39,901 nt of DNA from an uncultured Lachnospiraceae bacterium (lineage in GTDB: Bacteria > Bacillota > Clostridia > Lachnospirales > Lachnospiraceae): contig CANQWV010000008.1 in NCBI GenBank assembly GCA_947627645.1, forward strand, positions 1-39,901, in the 5' to 3' direction. Of this stretch, positions 1-8,600 are shown piece after piece (positions within the stretch are counted from its first letter, which is position 1; the number at the start of each line of letters is the position of its first letter). Both the position numbers and the translations under genes were made by a program. The notes under the pieces are model-generated. The model was given only the letters and a program-made list of their open reading frames with translations. It was not told where the DNA came from and ran no database searches.

Positions 1-408
1 ATCGCACCGGTCGCCCGCAAGGTGATCGGCGTGGAGATCGTCGAGGAAGCTGTTGTGGCTGCGCGGGAAAATGCGCGGCGCAATGGTCTGACAAACTGCG
101 AATTCATTGCCGGGGACGTATTGAAAGTCATCGACGATATCCCCGAGCGCCCGGACTTCATCATACTGGATCCGCCGCGCGACGGCATCCACCCGAAGGC
201 ACTCGCAAAGATTATCGATTACGGCGTGAATCGTCTTGTCTACATCTCCTGCAAGCCGACGAGTCTGGCGCGGGATCTGAAGGTATTTCTGGAGAACGGA
301 TATCGCCTGGAGCGAATGACGTGCGTGGATATGTTTTGTGAGAGCGTTCACTGCGAGACGTGCGTACTCTTGTCCAAACTTGATATCGAACAGCGTATGG
401 AAGTGTAA
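1..408 (+). CDS. rlmD: 23S rRNA (uracil-5-)-methyltransferase RlmD/TrmA family, C-terminal fragment (5' truncated by window)
   Basis: Frame open from base 1; motifs FIILDPPRDGIHPKAL and VYISCKPTSLARDL (DPPR and SCxP motifs of RumA/TrmA family). Confidence 0.85.
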   Translation: MAPVARKVIGVEIVEEAVVAARENARRNGLTNCEFIAGDVLKVIDDIPERPDFIILDPPRDGIHPKALAKIIDYGVNRLVYISCKPTSLARDLKVFLENGYRLERMTCVDMFCESVHCETCVLLSKLDIEQRMEV

Positions 409-552
409 CTGACAGATGGTCATGATCTGGTAATTTGACTGCTATTGAGAAAAATATTCAAACTGAATGAAGGGTCAAGTGGCTTAGAGATATATGTCAA
501 TTCTTAATATGGGTTGACGAGATCTTAAAGATTACTCTTGTGAATTGTGAAG

Positions 553-587
553 TGCAATGATATAAATATTTATATGATTTGCATTTT
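553..587 (+). terminator. Hairpin followed by T-run, downstream of the rlmD-like gene
   Basis: TGCAA...TTTGCATTTTT enclosing the perfect 16-bp palindrome ATATAAATATTTATAT (560-575). Confidence 0.4.
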
Positions 588-666
588 TACGTAGATAGGA
601 TAAGAGGTATCTGATACGAACGTAAGCTATAAAAAATTGTGGAAAGAATTAATAGACAGAGACACG

Positions 667-1986
667 ATGAAGCAAGATCTTCAGAAAGAAGCAGCAAGGT
701 GGTATAAGAGTATGAATTTGGAACATATTTCAATTAAGAATTTCAAAGGCGTGGAGAATATGGAACTTGAATTTACGCCGGGAGTAAATCTGCTGATCGG
801 GGATAACGGAGTCGGGAAAACTTCGGTATTGGAAGCGATCGCAGTGGTCTTAGCGGGAATGCTAAAGGGACTCAAAGGAGTGCCGACAAAAAATATTCTG
901 CAAAGTGATATACGGTTTACTATAGATGAAACCGGAGATGCATCAACCGGGGTGCGCTATTGGTGCCCGTCGGAGATTTCATGCACTATAAGAGATAATG
1001 ATATGGAGTATAGGCTGAGGAAGTGGCGCGAAGACGAGGCCGGAAATACGAGGACAAAGATAGAGGATACCGGAATCGTGAAATGGATGCAGAAGCAGTC
1101 GAATGATTTGAGTGCGGTACTGCCCTTGCTCTGCTTTCAAAGTGATGCGAGAGTATGGCAGATGCATCGTGGGGATTATGGAAAAGAATTGAGGAAAAAG
1201 TTGGATGACCGGCGCTGCGGCTATATTGGCTGTTTGGATTATTCACTGGATATGAAGGGGATCCTGGCTTGGTGCTTAAAGATGGAGTTCAGCGCTTTTC
1301 AAAAAAACCAAAAGATAAAAGAATATGAAGCGTTCAAGGGAATAGTAGCAGAGTTTATGAAGAATATCGGCGATTTGGATGCTGTACCGGAAATCTACTA
1401 TTCCAGACAGCTAGACCAGATGGTTTATCGAGAAGGGAATCTGACAATGCCAATCTCCAACCTAAGTGCGGGTTATCAGTCTTTACTGTGGGTCATCATG
1501 AATCTGGCATACAGGCTGGCTTTGCTGAATTCTGAAAAGGCCGGGGATTGGAAAGAAACGCCGGGCATTGTTCTGATTGATGAGATTGACATACATTTGC
1601 ACCCGAAGTGGCAGTGGAATATTGTGAAAGCATTAGAAAAGACATTTCCTGGTATGCAGTTCATTTTGGCGACGCATTCCCCGATTGTGATTTCCTCCTG
1701 TAAGAATGAGCATCTTCTGAGAATTGATGAAGATCAGGAAGTGTTTTATCTGGAGGATGCCTATGGCTATTCGGTTCAGGACGTTCTTATCTTGCGCCAG
1801 GGGACAACGGAAAAACCGAAGGAAGTGAAAGAACTGGATAATCTATTTGAAGAAGCGATCGATCAGGATGACTGGAAGAAAGCAGAGCGTGTTATCAAAG
1901 AGATGGAAAAGATATTGGGGGATGAGCATACGGATGTCCGCAGTGCAAGAGAAGAACTGGAATTAAATCGTTGGGTGGAGGATTAA
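667..1986 (+). CDS. ptuA: SMC/RecF-like AAA ATPase, Septu PtuA-like
   Basis: Walker A GDNGVGKTS, LSAGYQSLLW signature, Walker B GIVLIDEIDIHLHP, ATHSP motif; immediately followed by HNH gene. The ORF call at 637 is a TTG; ATG at 667 or ATG at 712 (preceded by aaggtgg) are likelier starts. Confidence 0.75.
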   Translation: MKQDLQKEAARWYKSMNLEHISIKNFKGVENMELEFTPGVNLLIGDNGVGKTSVLEAIAVVLAGMLKGLKGVPTKNILQSDIRFTIDETGDASTGVRYWCPSEISCTIRDNDMEYRLRKWREDEAGNTRTKIEDTGIVKWMQKQSNDLSAVLPLLCFQSDARVWQMHRGDYGKELRKKLDDRRCGYIGCLDYSLDMKGILAWCLKMEFSAFQKNQKIKEYEAFKGIVAEFMKNIGDLDAVPEIYYSRQLDQMVYREGNLTMPISNLSAGYQSLLWVIMNLAYRLALLNSEKAGDWKETPGIVLIDEIDIHLHPKWQWNIVKALEKTFPGMQFILATHSPIVISSCKNEHLLRIDEDQEVFYLEDAYGYSVQDVLILRQGTTEKPKEVKELDNLFEEAIDQDDWKKAERVIKEMEKILGDEHTDVRSAREELELNRWVED

Positions 1987-2733
1987 ATGCTGTATATCGA
2001 GAAGAAAACGCCTCCCAGAGAAGTGGTGCGTGAAGTAAGCAAAATAAAAAGCGATCCGGGATGGAAAGCGATAAAAGACGGCAATACCAAAGCAATCCGG
2101 GATGAATTTGATAAGCTTCCGAAAGAAACGATACGGGAAAGCCTGCTTGAAGAGCAGCACTATTTATGTGCATATTGTATGAGGAAAATTCAAAATAATG
2201 GCCAATCAACGTCGATTGAACACTGGTATCCCTTGAGCAAGGATAAGGAGCTGGCGTTAGATTATGGAAATATGCTGGCTGTCTGCGATGGAGGGAAAAA
2301 TTGGAAAGGCAGTGGTAAAAAAGTCTTATGCTGTGATGCATGGAAGGCGGACGAAAAAGATTTGAATATCTCACCGCTTAATAAACAACAAATGGACAAA
2401 ATCGCATATGGCAAAGACGGTTTTATAAAGACAGCCCCGTATGACAAAAAAATGGAAGATGATATTCAGGATATTTTGCGTTTAAACGGACTCTGGAAGA
2501 AAGGAAAATTTATTGCAGATACTTCTACAGAACTGATAAAAGGAAGAAAAGACACTTATCTGCAATATGAAAGAATTGTCAAGAAGTTAGGCAAAGCTGG
2601 GAAATGCACGTCTTCTGCGATAAAAAAGATAATTGATGAGATACAAAACGTTGAGCAGAGACCGGAATATGCAGGGGTACTTCTCTACTTTTTCAATAAA
2701 AAGTATCAGTCTCTGGTAAAACGTGGGTTATAA
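1987..2733 (+). CDS. ptuB: HNH endonuclease, PtuB/TIGR02646-like (Septu or retron-associated HNH)
   Basis: CAYCMRKI...TSIEHWYPLS...YGNMLAVCDGG...CCDAWK...ISPLN pattern; ATG directly abuts the ptuA stop codon. Confidence 0.75.
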   Translation: MLYIEKKTPPREVVREVSKIKSDPGWKAIKDGNTKAIRDEFDKLPKETIRESLLEEQHYLCAYCMRKIQNNGQSTSIEHWYPLSKDKELALDYGNMLAVCDGGKNWKGSGKKVLCCDAWKADEKDLNISPLNKQQMDKIAYGKDGFIKTAPYDKKMEDDIQDILRLNGLWKKGKFIADTSTELIKGRKDTYLQYERIVKKLGKAGKCTSSAIKKIIDEIQNVEQRPEYAGVLLYFFNKKYQSLVKRGL

Positions 2734-2762
2734 ATCTTGCAATGGCAGGAGGATTTGTTTTT

Positions 2763-2822
2763 ATGGATTCAGATAAAATCATGCAGGAGTTGAATCAGCG
2801 TTTTGAGCTGACGACACTATAA
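2763..2822 (+). pseudogene. Short ORF (MDSDKIMQELNQRFELTTL), possible N-terminal remnant of a larger gene
   Basis: ATG ORF closed after 19 codons, with open stretches beyond it in the same frame; remembered resemblance to BREX PglZ N-termini only. Confidence 0.2.
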
Positions 2823-2896
2823 ACAACCATCTGGTATATCGATGATGTTCTGGAATGTGGCTGATCTGGAGAAAACGGCATTTACATATTAGGAAC

Positions 2897-2952
2897 AAAA
2901 AAGGGTCATTGCTCTATAGATAAATTCGCATCTATTTGCAATGGCCCCTTTT
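2897..2952. terminator. Long inverted repeat, probable (bidirectional) terminator between ptuB debris and alpha-galactosidase
   Basis: AAAAGGGTCATTGC / GCAATGGCCCCTTTT with inner ATAGAT/ATCTAT pairing. Confidence 0.55.
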
Positions 2953-3016
2953 GCTGACGAAGTTCAAAACAATGGGTCAGCAGGCCTGACAGCTGCCTGG
3001 AAAGCGCTTTGCTCTG

Positions 3017-4348
3017 TTATTTACTGAAGCGGTAAATCCTCACGCCGTGGGCAGGAACATCTGCACAGATCCTGTTTCCGGCGATCCGGCAGGCTTCCCC
3101 GCCCCATAGCTCGCGGATTTCTCCCGCGGGAGCGGCGGGAGCATCTGGCACTTCGGCGGAGATTTTCAGCTTTTCTTCTGCGAGAGCATCCGGCACTTCG
3201 GCGTAGATCTCCGCTTCTTCATCCGCGAGGTTGAACAGCGCGATCCGCACACAGTGCGCCCCCTCGGAGAGCCACACGGCCTCTTGTTCGGAGCGTTTGA
3301 GCTGTACGCCTCTGCCGTCCTTCAGCATCTCAAGAATATCGGGATTGGTCAGCAGCTGGAAATTTTTCTCGTCGAGCTGAGGCAGGTCGGTGCCGATCAT
3401 CAGCGGCGAGCGGCAGATGCACCAGAGGGTCATCATGGTTCTGAGTTCGTCGTCGGTAAAATTCGAGTACCACTCGTGTCCATGCCCTTTGCCCAGCTTT
3501 CCGACCGGCAGCATATCGCAGTCCGGCCAGCAGCCTTCGCGGGTGTGATCCTGCCACTGCTCGCAGCGCCAGAACATATTTTTCAGAAGCTCCCACTTGT
3601 CCCAGAAATCGTCGGTGATCCGCCACATATTTGCATTCTGTGTGTAGTGGTATGCGTTTTCCACGTGTGCCGGGCCCGGGGAAAGACTCAGGACGATTGC
3701 GCGGCCGCACTTGTCGATCGCCCTGCGGAGCATCCGCGTCTCCTCCCAGCCGGAAAAGCGCTCGACCGGGTACATCCAGCTGTCGCAGATATCGTCGCAC
3801 TTGATGAAGTCCACGCCCCAGTCGGCATACATCTGAATGATCGAATCATAGTAGGCCTGCCCTGCCTCGCTGTGTCTGACGCCGTACATATCCGGATTCC
3901 AACCGCAGATCGAGGACGGATCCGCGACGTCGCTTGCGTTTACGTTCGTTCCGAGAACCTTCAGATGCCGGTGCGCCGCAAGCCGCGGGATGCCGCGCAT
4001 GATATGGATGCCGAATTTGAGTCCCAGGCTGTGGATGTAGGACGCGAGCGGCCCGAAGCCCCTGCCTCCCGCGGAGCTCGGGAATCGGATGTGCGACGGC
4101 TGAAGGCGTGAGTACTCGTCAATCTCAAAATCCTCAAAGGGGATGTACTGGTAGGTGCCGCGCCTGGTTCCGGCGGCGTTTGAGTACCACTCGATGTCGA
4201 TTACGACATACTCGTAGCCATATTGCTTGAGATTCTTTGCCATGTACTCGGCGTTTGCCCGGACCTCGTCCTCGGTCACAGTCGTGTCGTAGTAGTCGTA
4301 GCTGTTCCAGCCCATCGGCGGGGTTGCGGCAAATTTGTTTTTATCCAT
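3017..4348 (-). CDS. Alpha-galactosidase, GH27 family
   Basis: ATPPMGWNSYDYYDTTVTEDEV..., YVVIDIEWY, VDFIKCDDICDSW, MTLWCICRSPLMIGTDL: typical melibiase/GH27 motifs. Confidence 0.9.
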   Translation of the reverse strand: MDKNKFAATPPMGWNSYDYYDTTVTEDEVRANAEYMAKNLKQYGYEYVVIDIEWYSNAAGTRRGTYQYIPFEDFEIDEYSRLQPSHIRFPSSAGGRGFGPLASYIHSLGLKFGIHIMRGIPRLAAHRHLKVLGTNVNASDVADPSSICGWNPDMYGVRHSEAGQAYYDSIIQMYADWGVDFIKCDDICDSWMYPVERFSGWEETRMLRRAIDKCGRAIVLSLSPGPAHVENAYHYTQNANMWRITDDFWDKWELLKNMFWRCEQWQDHTREGCWPDCDMLPVGKLGKGHGHEWYSNFTDDELRTMMTLWCICRSPLMIGTDLPQLDEKNFQLLTNPDILEMLKDGRGVQLKRSEQEAVWLSEGAHCVRIALFNLADEEAEIYAEVPDALAEEKLKISAEVPDAPAAPAGEIRELWGGEACRIAGNRICADVPAHGVRIYRFSK

Positions 4349-4455
4349 GTGTATCCTCCTTGTTAATGGTTTAAAGTGATCGGTCAGAGCGGCCAGCCAA
4401 ACTGTCCGGCCTGAGCCGCCGAACCGCAGGCATACGCGGCCGCCTCTATAGTTGT

Positions 4456-4484
4456 GTTATATCATTTTCAAAATAAAATCTCAA
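4456..4484 (-). promoter_or_regulatory. Putative promoter for the alpha-galactosidase gene
   Basis: Minus strand TTGAGA (4479-4484), 17-nt spacer, TATAAC (4456-4461). Confidence 0.5.
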
Positions 4485-4637
4485 TCAAAAAAAGAAAGCC
4501 TGCCTGAGGTCTGTCAGCGATTTGGGCGGCTTGTCGAAGTGAAATCCCAATCAAAAAAGAAAGCCTGCCTGTGGCCTATCCGCAATTTGAGCGGCTTGCC
4601 GAAATGAAATCTCAGTCGAAAAAAAGAAAGCCTGCCG
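4476..4637. repeat. Tandem repeat, ~65-66 bp unit, about 2.5 copies
   Basis: AAATCTCAATCAAAAAAAGAAAGCCTGCCTG... recurs at 4476, 4542 and 4607 with about 80-90% visible identity. Confidence 0.85.
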
Positions 4638-4722
4638 CTGATGTAGAGTGACAGCAATGCCCTGATATGCTATAATGTGGGTATCGGACAGATGGTTCAG
4701 GAGAAGAAAGGAGAAAACAGAT

Positions 4723-5493
4723 ATGGCATTTTTGAATGTAGAATTTTACTCGCAGGCGCTGATCCGCCCCGTCACTTTTAAGATGTTTCTGCCGAACGAT
4801 TCCCGGGAGGGACAGGACAGCGGCGAGAGGATACGGACACTGTTTTTGCTGCACGGCTTCACGGGGGCTTCAGGCTGGTGGGGCAACGAGCAGCTCGCGG
4901 AAAAATACCGGGTGGCTCTGGTGATGCCGAACGGGGAAAATTCCTTCTATCTGGATGGGATTTCTTCGGGGCACAGGTTTGCCACTTTTCTGGGCGAGGA
5001 GCTGGTAGCTTATCTGCGCCGCACCTTTGGCCTGGCAATGAGTTCTGACGAGACCGGGATCTGCGGCCTGTCCATGGGCGGTTTCGGGGCTTTGCGCACC
5101 GCGCTTGCCTACCCGGACACTTTTGGCATGGCGGGGGCCATGTCTTCGGCTCTGATCATGCATCAGATTGCGCATATGAAGCCGGGGGATGCCGATCCGA
5201 TGGCGAACTTTGAATACTATCGGGAATGCTTCGGCGATCTGGAGAAGGTGGAGGAGAGCGACGCCAACCCGGAGGTACTGGTGGACCGGCTGAAGGCTTC
5301 CGGTCATGCCTTGCCAAAGATCTATATGTGCTGCGGGACGGAGGACTTCCTGCTGGAGCACAACCGGAGCTTCCACAGGTTTTTGACGGACCGGGAGGTG
5401 CCCCATGTCTATGAGGAGGGTCCCGGAGGGCATGACAGTGTGTTTTGGGACGCGCATACACCGAAGATCATCGAGTGGATGTTTGGGCGTTAG
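4723..5493 (+). CDS. Esterase (alpha/beta hydrolase, PF00756-like acetyl/feruloyl esterase family)
   Basis: MAFLNVEFYSQALIRPVTFKMFLPND..., FLLHGFTGASGWW, GLSMGGFGALRTAL nucleophile elbow; RBS gaaaggag upstream of ATG 4723. Confidence 0.85.
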   Translation: MAFLNVEFYSQALIRPVTFKMFLPNDSREGQDSGERIRTLFLLHGFTGASGWWGNEQLAEKYRVALVMPNGENSFYLDGISSGHRFATFLGEELVAYLRRTFGLAMSSDETGICGLSMGGFGALRTALAYPDTFGMAGAMSSALIMHQIAHMKPGDADPMANFEYYRECFGDLEKVEESDANPEVLVDRLKASGHALPKIYMCCGTEDFLLEHNRSFHRFLTDREVPHVYEEGPGGHDSVFWDAHTPKIIEWMFGR

Positions 5494-5566
5494 GTGCGGA
5501 GCGGACGCAAAGGTTTTATTTGGGAATTTGTCAATTTTCCGAAAATTTCGGACTGGAAAAAAATGA

Positions 5567-5596
5567 TTGAAAACCGCATAATATATGCATTATAAT
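5567..5596 (+). promoter_or_regulatory. Putative sigma-A promoter of the giant protease gene
   Basis: TTGAAA (5567-5572), 18-nt spacer, TATAAT (5591-5596); this places the transcription start downstream of the ORF-track start at 5585. Confidence 0.6.
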
Positions 5597-5635
5597 AGCA
5601 GTACTCAAAACAGGCGAAAGGGAGGGAAAAGAGTG

Positions 5636-8600
5636 ATGAAATCTACGCTGCGCAGGTTGTCGTTTATGCTTCTTGTGTTGTTGCTTTCTGTCGCGGTTTT
5701 GCCGTCATCGGCATCCGCAGCGAAGGTAAAGCTCAGCAAGACAAAGTTAACTCTCACGGTCGGAAAATCGGCCAAACTGAAATTAAAGAATAATAAGAAA
5801 AAGGTGAAGTGGTCATCTTCCAGGAAGAAGGTCGCCACCGTTTCTTCTAAGGGAAAAGTAAAGGCGAAAAAGCCGGGAACTGCGAAGATTACCGCAAAAG
5901 TCGGCGGGAAGAAATATGTCTGCAAGGTTACGGTGAGGCCGAAGGTCAAGAAGGTCAAGCTGGACAAAGCCAGCATATCCCTTCAGGGCAAGGGCAGTAC
6001 GTACACTTTGAAGGCGACGATTACGCCTAAGAAAGCAGACAAAAAGCTTTCCTGGACGTCCAGTGCCCCGGAGGTCGCGACTGTCTCAGACACGGGCGTG
6101 GTGACGGCCGTTGCGGACGGCACAGCCCAGATAACTGCTATGGCGAAGGACGGCTCGAAGAAGAAGGCGGTCTGCACGGTCACGGTGGCCGGAGCGGGTG
6201 GAGCAGCCGGAGCAGGCGGTGCAGGCGGCTCAGGCAGCGCGGGCGGCCAGCTTGAGGCGTCTGTGACAGAGGCGACGCTCTCCAACGCGTATCCGCAAAA
6301 GGGCGAGCAGATCCAGGTCTATGTAAAGATTGATTCCAGCACCGCTGAGGAGCCTTCTGCCGTCACGGTGAACGGGAAGACATACTCGCTGACAAAGCAG
6401 GCAGATGGAAGATATGCGTTCTCCTATCCTGCACAGGGCATGGCGGGCAAGGAGAGCATCCACATTGAGGGAATCCAGTACAACGGGCAGTCGGTTTCTG
6501 TGAGCTACGACGTGCCTTCGATTGACGTGCTGAAAACAAAGCCGTCGGTCAGCGGCCTGACCTATGACGACAGCGGAGATAACCATAGCGTTTCCTTCGC
6601 TCTGGAGGATCCGGACGGCGCGCTTCTGTCCGCAGAGCTTATGGTGACTGACGCGGACGGCAGCCCGGTCAGCCTGAAGGCGGCCAAGCTCGACCTCTCA
6701 AAGAAGAGCTATCAGTTCGCACTGGAGGAGATCACAGAGAACGGCGTATACCAGGTCAGCGTTGAGGCGTCCTACGACCTGGACAGCGCGTCGGCTGATG
6801 CGGCGAACCAGAAGACGGAGAGTCTCGCGTCGAAGGAGATCCGCGTTACCATGGACTATGCGTTTGAGCTTGGCGAGGTCGTCGTCCGGAAGGTGGACCG
6901 CGAGAAGAAGACGGCGACGCTTGGGTTTGTGAGCACGAACGCATCCGGGCACAGCGTCGCGCGGGTAACCGTCAATGAGAAGACGTATGAGGCCGTGAAG
7001 GCTTCCGACGGTACATACACGGTGGAGGTGGCTCTGGAAGCACTCCGGAAGACTACCTTGAAGATTACGGAAGCAGAGCTTGACAATCACAAGAGCTTTG
7101 CGCTTGAGAACGTGGAGATCGAGATACTGAAGGCAAGCCCGAAGGGAAAGCTGATGGCTGCTGTCGACGGAGCGAAGATCAGCGTGGAGTATGAGCTGAC
7201 CGATACAGATGGCGTTGCAGAGGCGACGCGTGTCATCCTCAAGAATGTCAGCGGCACGCTGAAGTCCGTAGAGTGCACGGAGGCGGCGGGCACGGTGGTA
7301 TTTGACGAGGAGACGGTTGACCAGATCCTGATGGAGGGGGACTACACCGTCGAGCTTACGGCGGACTTTGACGCTGCGGACGGAGAAGGCCTCCGCACGC
7401 AGACGCTTGCCTCTGCTGCAGCGGCGGTGCCGGTGGTCGCTGAGATCAAGGACAGCAAGCTCGGAGCGTCCTATGTGGCAAAGAAAGGCAAGGCAGAGAT
7501 CCTTTATACGATCGAGACCAATACCAGCAGGCCTGTCATGTCAATTCTGGTAGGCGGCGAGGAGTGCGCGGCGGCGTTTATCTCAGAAGGCTGCTATCGT
7601 GTCGAGGCAAGCGTGGGCAGTACTGCGGGCGAGGAAACGCTGCTCGCCGACATGATTCATTTCGAGGGAGGCATATCTGCGGATGTGGACCACACGGACA
7701 AGGTCTATGTCCTCAAGGATGTTCCTTCCGCAGAGATGAATTATGACGATTCCGGGGCTGAGCCGCAGCTGTCGGTTAAGATTGACGACCCGGACGGGGC
7801 TGTGACCGGCGGCGAGATCTGGATGACAGATGGCACGGTTAAGCTGGATTCCACCGTGACGACGGTGTCGGCCACGGGCGAAGAGGAGAAGGGGACAAGG
7901 ATGATCGCGGTCGATCTCTCGAAGCTGGAGAACGCCCATGCGTACAGATTGAACCTGATGCTCAATTACGACCTGGATGACGATGGGGAAAACAATGAGA
8001 ACCACAGCGTCGTGGCCAAAACTCAGGATGTTGAGCTCATCAAGGATTACCATTTCGCGCTGCGCAACCTGGCGGTCGAAGGAGTGAACCGGACGGGTAA
8101 GTCCGTGACGCTTTCGTTTGAGAGCGCGAACGCTTCCAGCACGGCTTATGTCGCGGAGGTAGTGGTGAATGAGAAGACCTGCCAGGCAGTGAGGGACGAC
8201 AAGCTGGTGGAAGAAGGGGAGAATGGCTCCTTCTATAAATACAGTGTCACTGTGCCCTATACGGAGGAAGATCGGTGCGAATATGTCCTCACGCAGGCGG
8301 TGCTCGACAATAAGAAGAGCTTCCCGGTTTCTGATGTGAAGACCGTGGCCTTTAAGAAGGCGCCTTCGGCAGCAGGAGACGTGACGCTGACGCTTGAGGG
8401 ACAGAAGTATACGGCGGCCTTTGCCGTCGAGGATCCGGACGGCACGCTGGACGCGCTGTACGCGAAGCTGATCGACTGGAGCGGCAAGACTGCCGAGACG
8501 GTTAAGCTTGAGCTTAAGTCCGGCGGGGCTTATACGGCAGAGTTTGAGACTCCGTGCGACCACGCGGGCACCTACAAGGCTGAGATCACGGCGGACTATG

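Noticed and set aside
409-666. Possible retron msr/msd RNA upstream of ptuA (because PtuAB are retron-Ec78 effectors)
   Set aside because: No reverse transcriptase ORF in the window and no convincing msr-msd stem; stand-alone Septu is simpler.
3254-4111. 285-aa plus-strand ORF opposite the alpha-galactosidase
   Set aside because: Antisense shadow ORF of a clear GH27 gene.
5585-5635. ORF-track start of the giant protein at 5585
   Set aside because: Lies within the -10 region of the proposed promoter; ATG 5636 has an RBS and begins a canonical signal peptide.
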